Assembly (NCBI GenBank): GCA_004010535.1
Contig: RQYE01000001.1
Location: forward strand, 372,001-436,000
Origin: Coriobacteriales bacterium OH1046
GTDB taxonomy: Bacteria > Actinomycetota > Coriobacteriia > Coriobacteriales > Atopobiaceae
Reading direction: 5' to 3'
Length of the DNA stretch: 64,000 nucleotides
The translations under genes and the position numbers were made by a program. Positions 50,074 to 58,587 of this stretch are shown here, one piece after another. The notes beneath the pieces are model-generated. The model was not told the origin of the DNA. It was given only the letters and a program-made list of their open reading frames with translations, and did not search any database. Position 1 is the first letter of the stretch. Every line of letters begins with the position of its first letter.

Positions 50074-50460
50074 ATGAAACGGCTTGCTTGCATGCTCCTT
50101 GTTTTGGGAACGGTATTCCTAGCGGCTTCTTGTTCAACGAATGACGCAGCCATGGGGAATGGACTCGGCGGCAATACGTTTGTATGGGAGAACGGGGGCT
50201 TTGGCGGCGACTTTACCATCAAGCTGAACGAGGACGGCACATACGAATACAGTGTGGGGTTTCTCAGCAGCTATATCGGACTGGGAACTTGGGAAGTTGA
50301 GAGTGGCATCCTGACCTTGACTGAGACAAGCGGCTATGAAAATGTCTTCCGCTTTTCCGTAGGAGACGGGGAGCTTGTCTTTATTTCGGAAGGGTCAAGC
50401 CAATTCATGCATGTTGCTGTGGAAGACGGCGATAGATTCATGCTCGAAGAGGCGATGTAG
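50074..50460 (+). CDS. putative lipoprotein
   Basis: MKRLACMLLVLGTVFLAASCSTND lipobox; C-terminal beta-rich domain FTIKLNEDGTYEYSVGFLSSYIGLGTWEVESGILTLTE. Confidence 0.75.
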   Translation: MKRLACMLLVLGTVFLAASCSTNDAAMGNGLGGNTFVWENGGFGGDFTIKLNEDGTYEYSVGFLSSYIGLGTWEVESGILTLTETSGYENVFRFSVGDGELVFISEGSSQFMHVAVEDGDRFMLEEAM

Positions 50461-50746
50461 GTAGATCGATTTTGTAGAGAGATCCAAATAGGCCGACGGG
50501 ATAGTTTTGTCAACCCGCCGCCTTGCTTTTACCGTTCCGCGTCTTGCTTGCGTGCGGGCTCCGTGAAACGCTTCCCGCCCCCTCGATTTCCGCTGCTTGT
50601 ATCTCCTATATAGATGCCACCGTACTGCGAGATACCTTTCGACGTTCGATAGGTGCTCATCGAGGGTCTTCGGCCGTCTGTCGCCGGGGAACGCTCAGGT
50701 GAGTGGGACCGTACGCAAACACCCCCGGCATGCTACAATCGTCCTT

Positions 50747-51115
50747 GCGAAGCGGGTCCAGGCGACCGCGGGTGCGATTCGTCGCACATGAGGAAAGTCC
50801 GGGCTCCACAGGGCAGGAAGCAGGCTAACAGCCTGGCGGGGCGACCCGACGGAAAGCGCCGCAGAAAAGAAGACTCCCGCTGCCCGCAGACGGCTCGCCG
50901 CGCGCGGGTGAGAGAAAAGCTGAAACGGTGGTGTAAGAGACCACCAGCATCTTGGCGACAGGATGGCTTGGCAAGCCCCTTCCGGAGCAAACGCAAATAG
51001 GAGCGCTATGGTGTGGCCCGCACCGCGCTCGGGTTGCGCGCTCGAGACCTGCGGCAACGCAGGCCCTAGATAAATGGCCGCCCACGACAGAACCCGGCTT
51101 ACGGGCCCGCTTCGC
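50747..51115 (+). ncRNA. rnpB: RNase P RNA, bacterial class A
   Basis: gaggaaagtccgggctccacagggcagga, taacagcctggcggggcgacccgacggaaag, ggtaagag-type motif tgtaagagaccaccagc, gacagaacccggcttacgggcccgcttcgc pairing with the 5' gcgaagcgggtcc. Confidence 0.95.
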
Positions 51116-51180
51116 AGCTTCCCACCCCCTAAACGTGGTATCGTTCTCGGTAGGATCGGCGCAGCGGCAGAGGGAGCTCC

Positions 51181-52053
51181 GTGGCGTTTCTCGGCATCGA
51201 CATCGGCAGCGCTACCACGCGGGCAGCCCTCATCGACGAGGATCTGCATATGATCGCGCTGGCCAACGCGCCCACGCATATCGACGGGACCTTCGAGACC
51301 ACGGTGGGGGATGTCCGCACGGCATCCTCCAGAGCGCTCGAGCAGGCGGGATACCACGTCGACGCGATCGAGGGCATCTGCGTGAGCGTCTCCGGCATGG
51401 TCGACGATGAGAGCGGGCGCGCTTTCTCCCCCGTCCTCGGATGGATCGATCCCATGCCGGTGAGGACCATCGCGCGCATGCACATCTCGGCCCCCGTCTT
51501 CGTCGCCAACGACGCGCAGGCAGCTGCCGTGGGCGAGGCGCATTACGGCGCAGGCATGCCGTTCGATAGGTTCGCGCTCATCCGCCTCGGCACCCTCATC
51601 GAGGTCGCCATGGCCATCGGCGGAACATCCGTCGAGAACGACGAGCTTCCCGCCCAAGCTGCCACCGAGGGCGAATTCCTCTTGGAGGCACGCGAGCTGG
51701 CTGGTAAAGACGATGAGAGCGCGATCGATCTCTCGGGCATCGGCCTCGGCCGCATACGCTCGTCGCAGGTCATGGAAGAGGCGCGTCGGCAGAATCCGAT
51801 CGCCAAGCGGGCGGTGGACTGGCTGGCAGGCAGGATGGCCGAGACCGTGGCGGAAACGTGCGCCCATCTCGCACCGCAGGCCATAGTGCTCTCGGGAGCA
51901 ACGCAATGCGATCAACAGCATCTCGGCAAGCTCGTCGCGTTCAGACTCGCCGAGACGCGCTCGGCCATCGCGGGCATCCCTGTCGAATGCGGCACCCTCG
52001 GCAACGAGGCTAAGGCATTCGGCGCGGCCCTCATCGCGCTCCAGCGCGCATAG
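51181..52053 (+). CDS. ROK-like family protein (degenerate)
   Basis: MAFLGIDIGSATTRAALIDEDLHMIA...VDAIEGICVSVSGMVDDESG...PVFVANDAQAAAVGEAHYG. Confidence 0.75.
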   Translation: MAFLGIDIGSATTRAALIDEDLHMIALANAPTHIDGTFETTVGDVRTASSRALEQAGYHVDAIEGICVSVSGMVDDESGRAFSPVLGWIDPMPVRTIARMHISAPVFVANDAQAAAVGEAHYGAGMPFDRFALIRLGTLIEVAMAIGGTSVENDELPAQAATEGEFLLEARELAGKDDESAIDLSGIGLGRIRSSQVMEEARRQNPIAKRAVDWLAGRMAETVAETCAHLAPQAIVLSGATQCDQQHLGKLVAFRLAETRSAIAGIPVECGTLGNEAKAFGAALIALQRA

Positions 52054-52182
52054 GCAGCGCGCCGCACTCCGCACGTTTCGCGAAGCGTACGGCCGTTTCG
52101 CGAACCGTACCGATATATCCGCACGTTTCATGCAAGCCCGCCCGTCGCCGGCGAGCGTCTCCGTGCTTTTGCCAGTTGGATA

Positions 52183-52234
52183 GAACACTTGTTCTTGTCC
52201 GGAGAGTGCCCTATAGTAATCGAACATGTATTCG
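52183..52234 (+). promoter_or_regulatory. putative SOS promoter with two LexA-like boxes
   Basis: GAACACTTGTTC (52183-52194, perfect GAAC-N4-GTTC) and CGAACATGTATTCG (52221-52234), flanking a tatagtaat -10-like element. Confidence 0.7.
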
Positions 52235-52253
52235 ATGGAATGAGGCGCACGCC

Positions 52254-53627
52254 ATGGACACCTATACCAAGCTCGGCATCCTCGCGGAAGCGGCGAAATA
52301 CGATGTCGCCTGCACCTCATCGGGCGTTGGGCGCCTTCCGCAGGCAGGAAAGCTCGGCATGGCATCATCAGCCGGCTGCTGCCACTCGTTCACCCCCGAC
52401 GGCCGTTGCATCACGCTCCTGAAGGTGCTCCTCTCCAACGCCTGCTCCTACGACTGCGCCTATTGCGCCAATCGTCGCTCGGCGTCCGTGCAACGCGCCA
52501 CCTTCACCGGTCGCGAGCTGGCCGAGCTCACCGTCGACTTCTACAAGCGCAACTACATCGAGGGGCTGTTCCTCTCCTCGGGCGTGCTCGGCACGCCCGA
52601 TGCCACTGCCGAGCGCATGATCGAATGCCTGCGGATCCTGCGCCGGGGCCTCCGCTTCAACGGCTATGTGCACGCCAAGATCATCCCCGGCACCGCGCCC
52701 GAGCTCGTGGATGCGCTGGGCCGCCTTGCCGACCGGCTCTCCGTCAATCTCGAGCTCCCCAGCAGGAGCTCGCTTGAGACCCTCTGCCCCGATAAGAACG
52801 CCGCCCAGATCGCCCGCCCCATGGCGCAGATCAGGGATGCCCGCGCAGACGAGGCGATGCACCTGCCCACCGAGAGCGCGACCCCCGCCGAGCGCTTCCA
52901 GAAGCCCTACGACGGTGCCTCGCCCCTTCCCCTGCGCACAAGCGGGCCCGCACTCACCCTGCGCCCGCGCACCGCCGCAGGACCCTCCCGTCGCAGCTTC
53001 GCACCTGCCGGGCAATCCACCCAGCTCATCATCGGCGCCACGCCCGAGGATGACAACCGCATCCTGCAACTGTCGCGCTCCCTTTACGAGCAGTTCGACC
53101 TCAAGCGCGTGTTCTTCTCGGCCTACCTGCCCATCATGGATGACGAGCGGCTGCCCGCGTGCGATACGCCCGTCCCCCTCCGACGCGAGCACCGCCTCTA
53201 CCAAGCCGATTGGCTCATGCGCTACTACGCCTTCTCGCCCGACGAGTTGGCCACGCCCGACGAGCCCTGGCTCGACCTGGAGATCGACCCCAAGCTCGCA
53301 TGGGCGCTGCGCAACATCGACCGCTTCCCCGTGGAGGTGATGGAGGCGTCTTTGGAGCTCCTTATGCGCGTGCCCGGCATAGGCCCCATCGGGGCACGGC
53401 GCATCATAGGCGCGCGGCGCGCCAAGCGCCTCGATTTCGATGACCTCAAGGCTTTGAACATCACCTTGAAGCGTGCCCGCCACTTTCTTTCCTGCGCCGG
53501 TAAGCGCGATCCGGCGAGTCCGCTCGATCCCGAGCTCGTACGCAGGAAGGTGGTGGAAGATGCCCGCGCGAGCAGCTATAACAGCACACGGTGCCGCATC
53601 GAGGCAAACCAACCGCGCCTCTTCTGA
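52254..53627 (+). CDS. putative DNA modification/repair radical SAM protein (TIGR03916-like)
   Basis: LLSNACSYDCAYCANRRSASVQRATFTGRELAELTVDFYKRNYIEGLFLSSGV; C-terminal HhH-like VPGIGPIGARRIIGARR. Confidence 0.9.
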   Translation: MDTYTKLGILAEAAKYDVACTSSGVGRLPQAGKLGMASSAGCCHSFTPDGRCITLLKVLLSNACSYDCAYCANRRSASVQRATFTGRELAELTVDFYKRNYIEGLFLSSGVLGTPDATAERMIECLRILRRGLRFNGYVHAKIIPGTAPELVDALGRLADRLSVNLELPSRSSLETLCPDKNAAQIARPMAQIRDARADEAMHLPTESATPAERFQKPYDGASPLPLRTSGPALTLRPRTAAGPSRRSFAPAGQSTQLIIGATPEDDNRILQLSRSLYEQFDLKRVFFSAYLPIMDDERLPACDTPVPLRREHRLYQADWLMRYYAFSPDELATPDEPWLDLEIDPKLAWALRNIDRFPVEVMEASLELLMRVPGIGPIGARRIIGARRAKRLDFDDLKALNITLKRARHFLSCAGKRDPASPLDPELVRRKVVEDARASSYNSTRCRIEANQPRLF

Positions 53628-54603
53628 TGCGGCGGCATCTGCGATCGCACCGGTCGCCGATGCGCTTGGCCGTGCGGTCAGCGCACTCGGACAGGCCTGC
53701 GGCGAGGACGGTCGCGTCGCGCTTCTCTGCATACCCACGCTCGAGGGCATCCTCAGCTCGGTGGGCGTAGCCTATCTCGCCCATGCAGACGAGAGGCGCG
53801 TGCGGCTGGTGAGCTCATCCCATGCCCAAGCGTGCCTAGATGAGGGTATCGCGGGACCTTTCACGATGGATGAGTGCATGCTCGCCCTCGCCGACCGTGT
53901 TTGGCGCGGGCTCGGTTCCTCCGTGGCGAAGGGCTGTCCGAGCGCCCGGAGGGGACGGTGCTCGGGGCGCTGCGAGGGGGCCTGCGTCACCAAGATCGCC
54001 TACGCATGCGCCGCCGACGAGCCCTCCATGCCCGAGGCGGTGCACCGCTACGTGCGCCTTGCATTCAACGTGGGATCCGCCATCGCCACCATGACGACGC
54101 ACCCGGCAGTGGCAGAGCTCGACGGCCTGGCCCGGCTCGTCCTCGGCGAATGCGAGCGCACCCGCCAGTTCGCGCGCTTCTCGCTTCTGGCCGACGGCTC
54201 GTATCTGGCATCATTCAAACCCAAGGCCAATACCGTGCCGTTCGTGGCAGCGCACTTCGCGCGCCGTATGGGGACCGAGCGCTTCTGCCTGGTCGATCCG
54301 GTGCATTGCGTGGCGGCCCTGCACGAGGCAGGCGATAGACGCTGCCACGTGATACAGCTCGACCAAGCCCTCGCCGCCGCGCTCGCGGCACGCGATGACG
54401 TCTCGCCCGACGAGCGCTACGTGCGGACCATGTGGAAACGCCTGTACGATAGTCTCGCGCTCGACGGACGCGGCCCGGATGAGCGGGGCTACGACCTGCG
54501 CGCATCGTGGATGCCCAAGCGTTTCTGGGATGACCTGCCCGAGCTCGACCCTAGAGCCGGCAACCCCGGCGCTTACGTACCCGAGCGATATCAGAGCGCG
54601 TGA
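53560..54603 (+). CDS. TIGR03915/DUF4130-family putative DNA repair protein
   Basis: Overlaps the rSAM gene; TMTTHPAVAELDGLARLVLGECERTRQFARFSLLADGSYLASFKPKANTVPFVAAHFARRM...SWMPKRFWDDLPEL. Confidence 0.87.
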   Translation: MPARAAITAHGAASRQTNRASSDAAASAIAPVADALGRAVSALGQACGEDGRVALLCIPTLEGILSSVGVAYLAHADERRVRLVSSSHAQACLDEGIAGPFTMDECMLALADRVWRGLGSSVAKGCPSARRGRCSGRCEGACVTKIAYACAADEPSMPEAVHRYVRLAFNVGSAIATMTTHPAVAELDGLARLVLGECERTRQFARFSLLADGSYLASFKPKANTVPFVAAHFARRMGTERFCLVDPVHCVAALHEAGDRRCHVIQLDQALAAALAARDDVSPDERYVRTMWKRLYDSLALDGRGPDERGYDLRASWMPKRFWDDLPELDPRAGNPGAYVPERYQSA

Positions 54604-54607
54604 CATG

Positions 54608-54673
54608 CGTGACAGGGGGACAGGTCATTTGTCACGGCAGCTGCCGTGACAAATGACCTGTCCCCCTGTCACG
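54608..54673. repeat. repeat family B, inverted doublet: 66-bp perfect palindrome
   Basis: cgtgacagggggacaggtcatttgtcacggcag / ctgccgtgacaaatgacctgtccccctgtcacg, 33-bp arms, no spacer. Confidence 0.97.
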
Positions 54674-54687
54674 GAGGCAACCGATCC

Positions 54688-56073
54688 CTACTCGGAGCTC
54701 ATCCAGAGCAGGCGCTCGGCAACGGTGTCGGTGGTCGCAAGCGTCATGTTGTTGATGAAGATGACATCGTCGATACCATGCTCGCGCACGAACTGCGGGA
54801 TGTTGTAGTCCGAGTAACGGCAGTCGAACACGTAGACCGTCTTGTAATCGTCCACCAGGCACGGCACGAACGCGCAGCCGTAGGACTCCTTGATGACAAG
54901 GCAGGACGGCCCCTCATCCATCGTGGGATTCTCGATGATCGTGAGGGGTTTGTCGCCCGCGATGAAGGCGGCATACTTGGAGCTGCGCGCCCAATCGGTC
55001 ACATCGGTGATGATCTGCCAATCGTAGCGCGCACCTTCGCCGTCCCAGAATACGAGATCGTTCGTGCTCGTGGGGATATAGGCGTCCACATAATCGGGAT
55101 TGGCCTCCATCTCCCCAAGGCCCAGCTGGTCGTAGAACGAGCCGAGGAACGGCTCGAAGCGCATATGCTCCCAATTGAGCACGTCGGCGGGCTCCGTTCC
55201 CTTGGCCTTGCAGAGCTCCACGTATGCGTAGTAGGCGCCCAGCTGCGTCCAGTGGTGGTCGGTGCGGAAGTAGAGGTACTCGTCGTTGTGCGCGCGCAGC
55301 GTATCGTAGATGAAGACGGGATGCACATTCTCATTGAAGAGGCTGTTGAAGTAGCGGATGGCCTCGCGTGGATCGGTGCCGCCGAGTCCGGCGAGCTCCT
55401 CCTCGGACAGCATCGCGCCCGAGTTGTTGGGCACGAGGATCGAGTAGACCGTTGCCTCGCCCGCAAGGTTGTCGGCACAGGTGTTGAGAGCTTGGCAGTA
55501 GGTCTCGACAGCAGACTGCACGAAATAGTAGACGCTGTAGGCGGCGCCATCCTTGATGTACAGGCCCTGCATGATATTGGCTTGGATATCCTCCTGCACG
55601 GACTGGGCGGTCGGCACCTCCACGGGACCGTCGTTCACGCCCGGCACCACGGCGGGGCCGCCCGAAGCAGGATCATCCGCGCCCTCGGGCGGGAGGTTGT
55701 CGGCAATCACGTTGCCGCCGACCATCTGCGTGGCGGGTTGGAAGCCGTAGAGGTTCTTGAACGCAAGGTTCGCGGCGACGAGCAGCTCGCGCAGCGGATA
55801 GGTATCGGAGTACCAGAGACCGAAACCGGAGAAGAACGAGCCATCGAGAACGCTCTCGACGGTGAGCGTGGGAAAGGCCGCGAGTTCGCGCCGCTCGACC
55901 TCCGAGGTGGCGGGGCGGACGAAGAACAGGAGCCCCACCACGGCGAAGATCGCGAGCAGGCCGGAGAATCCGAGGACGGAGAGCAGGCGCATGTCCATGA
56001 GCGTGCGGTGGCGGGCGCGCAGCGCTGCCGAGGAAGCCGGATGCTTGGACCGCGCGCGTTTCTTCTCAGCCAT
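54688..56073 (-). CDS. DHHW-family protein (AlgX/AlgJ-like)
   Basis: YFRTDHHWTQLGAYYAYVELCKA; single N-terminal TM LLSVLGFSGLLAIFAVVGLLFFV. Confidence 0.87.
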   Translation of the reverse strand: MAEKKRARSKHPASSAALRARHRTLMDMRLLSVLGFSGLLAIFAVVGLLFFVRPATSEVERRELAAFPTLTVESVLDGSFFSGFGLWYSDTYPLRELLVAANLAFKNLYGFQPATQMVGGNVIADNLPPEGADDPASGGPAVVPGVNDGPVEVPTAQSVQEDIQANIMQGLYIKDGAAYSVYYFVQSAVETYCQALNTCADNLAGEATVYSILVPNNSGAMLSEEELAGLGGTDPREAIRYFNSLFNENVHPVFIYDTLRAHNDEYLYFRTDHHWTQLGAYYAYVELCKAKGTEPADVLNWEHMRFEPFLGSFYDQLGLGEMEANPDYVDAYIPTSTNDLVFWDGEGARYDWQIITDVTDWARSSKYAAFIAGDKPLTIIENPTMDEGPSCLVIKESYGCAFVPCLVDDYKTVYVFDCRYSDYNIPQFVREHGIDDVIFINNMTLATTDTVAERLLWMSSE

Positions 56074-56082
56074 GGCTCCCCC

Positions 56083-57501
56083 CTAGAACTGGAAGTAGAT
56101 GAACGGGTTATAGCTCGCACCGGCAAGCGCGGCCAGGGACACGAGCAGGAGGAGCGGCGGGGTCAGCATCTCGAGCGCGCCGAAGAGGCGCACGGCGCTG
56201 TCGCCTGTGCCGGCGAGCGAGGAGAGGCGCGTGCGCAGCCACGGGCCGAAACCCGTGCAGGCGAGCATCGACGCCGCCAAAAGGAAGATGTTCTGCAAGA
56301 AAACCGTATGGACGGCAAGATTGGTGAATCCCGCCCCGTTGGCGCCGATCATGCCCGCGAGCACGGAACCCAGATCGGCGAAGCTCTCGAACTTGAAGAG
56401 CACCCAGCCCACGAGCACCACCAGAAGCGCCGAAAGATGCGACAGCGGCTTGGGCAGCCTATCTTGGATGACGAAGCGTTCCAACAGCAGGAAACCCAAG
56501 AAGTAGAGACCCCAGAGGATGTAGTTCCAACTCGCACCGTGCCACAGGCCCGTCAGGAACCACACCACGGCCATGTTGCGGATGTACTCGGTCCGGCTGC
56601 AGCGGCTGCCGCCCAACGGGAAATAGACGTAATCGCGGAAGAAGCTCGAGAGCGAGATGTGCCAGCGGCGCCAGAAGTCCTGCACCGAGGAGCACTGGTA
56701 GGGATGGTCGAAGTTCTCGAGGTAATGGAAGCCGATCATGCGGCCCATGCCGATGGCCATGTCGGAGTAGGCCGAGAAGTCGAGGTATATCTGCAACGCG
56801 TAGAAGACCATGCCCAGCCAATAGCCGCTCATGGCCTGCGTGGCGAGCGCGGGGCTGCCGATGGGCAGGAGGCTGTCGACCACGGCGGCGCAGGAGTTGG
56901 CGAGCACCACCTTCTTGGCGAGGCCGATGGAGAAGCGCCGCACGCCCTCGTAGATATCGCGCTCCGACGCGCTGCGGTGGTCGATCTCGGCGGCGACCGT
57001 CTCGTAGCGCACGATGGGGCCGGCGATGCACTGGTGGAAGAGCGAGCAGTACAGCAGGAGCTTCCCGTACGAGGGCTGCGCGGCGATGGAGCCCCGGTAG
57101 ACATCAACCACGTAGGAGATGAGCTGGAAGGTGTAGAACGAGATGCCGATGGGCAGCACGATGGAGGGGATCTCGGCAGGAACGCCGAAGAGGCTATGGG
57201 TATTGGCGAGGATGAAGGTCCAGTACTTGAAGTAGCCCAAGAGGCCGAGCAGGCACGCCAGCTCGGCGATGAGCCAGAGGCGGCGCAGGCCGCCCTCCGA
57301 GGCCTCGATGCGCAGCGCGAAGAACCAGCTGGCAAGGGCCTCGGAGACGATGAGGATCACGAAACGCGGACCGCCCCACGCATAGAAGACGAGCGAGGAG
57401 GCCAGAAGCACCGGGTTCTTGAGCTTCTCGGGAACCAGGAGGTAGGCCAGCATATGCAGCGGGAAGAAGACAAGCAGGAACGCGAAGCTCGAGAAAACCA
57501 C
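56083..57501 (-). CDS. MBOAT-family O-acyltransferase (AlgI/DltB-like)
   Basis: VVFSSFAFLLVFFPLHMLAYLLVPEKLKNPVLLASSLVFYAWGG...DFWRRWHISLSSFFRDYVYFPLGGSR...FLTGLWHGASWNYILWGLYF. Confidence 0.93.
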   Translation of the reverse strand: MVFSSFAFLLVFFPLHMLAYLLVPEKLKNPVLLASSLVFYAWGGPRFVILIVSEALASWFFALRIEASEGGLRRLWLIAELACLLGLLGYFKYWTFILANTHSLFGVPAEIPSIVLPIGISFYTFQLISYVVDVYRGSIAAQPSYGKLLLYCSLFHQCIAGPIVRYETVAAEIDHRSASERDIYEGVRRFSIGLAKKVVLANSCAAVVDSLLPIGSPALATQAMSGYWLGMVFYALQIYLDFSAYSDMAIGMGRMIGFHYLENFDHPYQCSSVQDFWRRWHISLSSFFRDYVYFPLGGSRCSRTEYIRNMAVVWFLTGLWHGASWNYILWGLYFLGFLLLERFVIQDRLPKPLSHLSALLVVLVGWVLFKFESFADLGSVLAGMIGANGAGFTNLAVHTVFLQNIFLLAASMLACTGFGPWLRTRLSSLAGTGDSAVRLFGALEMLTPPLLLLVSLAALAGASYNPFIYFQF

Positions 57502-57627
57502 GGAAGACCGACCCCTCTTCCCATATGGAGACGCAGCCCACCCAACAGATGGAATGATACCATGGCGCATAGGAAATGGCCCCGCATGAGATGCGGGGCC
57601 ATACCGATTCGCTGCCGAGGGCAGTGG

Positions 57628-58263
57628 CTAGTCGAGGTCGCCGAAATCGCTCGTGGCGTCGATCGGGGCCGCAACCGGAGCGGAGACGGCAGGGGCCTCG
57701 TAGCGCGGGGTCTCGGCAAAGGGGGCCGAGCCGGACTTGGGAGCCGCGCCGCCGTTGGGGAAGACGGCATCGGCGTCGTCCATGAAGTGCTGGAGCAGGT
57801 TCTTGTACTCGGAGCGGAACTCCTCGCGGGAGGCCTTCAGACGGTCGATCTCATCGAGCTCGTTCTGCTTCTCGGCAAGCGCCTGGCGGATGACCTCGCG
57901 GGCCTTGGCGTCGGCCTCGTTGCGGATGCGCTCGGCGTTGTCGCGGGCATCGGCGACCATGCGGTCGGCGCTCTGCTGGGCGACGATGAGGACTTGGGAG
58001 ATCTGACGCTCGCTCACGCTGTAATCGGGAGCAGGGGCCGCAGCGGTCTCGGTGCGGCTGGGTGCAGCCTCGAGCTGGGCTTGGGCGGCGGCGAGCTGGT
58101 CCTCGGCATTGTTGAGGCGGCTCTTGAGATCGGCGATCTTCTGGAGCATGGCATCGACCTCTCCTGCGAGGAGCTCGAGGAAATCGTCGACCTCCTCGGT
58201 GTTGTACCCTTGCTTTGCGGCGGAGAAGGCCTGCTGCTCGATGTCTTGTGGTGTGATTGCCAT
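57628..58263 (-). CDS. divIVA: DivIVA-domain protein
   Basis: MAITPQDIEQQAFSAAKQGYNTEEVDDFLELLAGEVDAMLQKI followed by coiled coil. Confidence 0.9.
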   Translation of the reverse strand: MAITPQDIEQQAFSAAKQGYNTEEVDDFLELLAGEVDAMLQKIADLKSRLNNAEDQLAAAQAQLEAAPSRTETAAAPAPDYSVSERQISQVLIVAQQSADRMVADARDNAERIRNEADAKAREVIRQALAEKQNELDEIDRLKASREEFRSEYKNLLQHFMDDADAVFPNGGAAPKSGSAPFAETPRYEAPAVSAPVAAPIDATSDFGDLD

Positions 58264-58320
58264 GTTCTTCCCTTTCGTTTTTCCGCAAGGCCGTTCATGC
58301 AGGAGACGGCCACTACATGC

Positions 58321-58578
58321 CTAGATATAGAGTATAAGGCTAATCGCGCGCTGCACCAGCCGCAACGCGATGATCGCGACTATGGGCGAGAAATCGATGC
58401 CGCTGAACGGAGGGATGTAGCGCCTGAAGACCGCCAGGTAGGGCTCGACGAGCGTTCCCAGCGCCCTGCGGATGCGCTCGACGGTCTCGTTCGCGTGCGG
58501 GATCCACGACATGATGCACCACACGACGATAAGCACCTCGTAAAGATCGAGCAAACGGATGAGCGTGTATCCGATCAT
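58321..58578 (-). CDS. YggT-family membrane protein
   Basis: LDLYEVLIVVWCIMSWIPHANETVERIRRALGTLVEPYLAVFRRYIPPFSGIDFSPIVAIIAL. Confidence 0.92.
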   Translation of the reverse strand: MIGYTLIRLLDLYEVLIVVWCIMSWIPHANETVERIRRALGTLVEPYLAVFRRYIPPFSGIDFSPIVAIIALRLVQRAISLILYI

Positions 58579-58587
58579 GAGCCTCCC

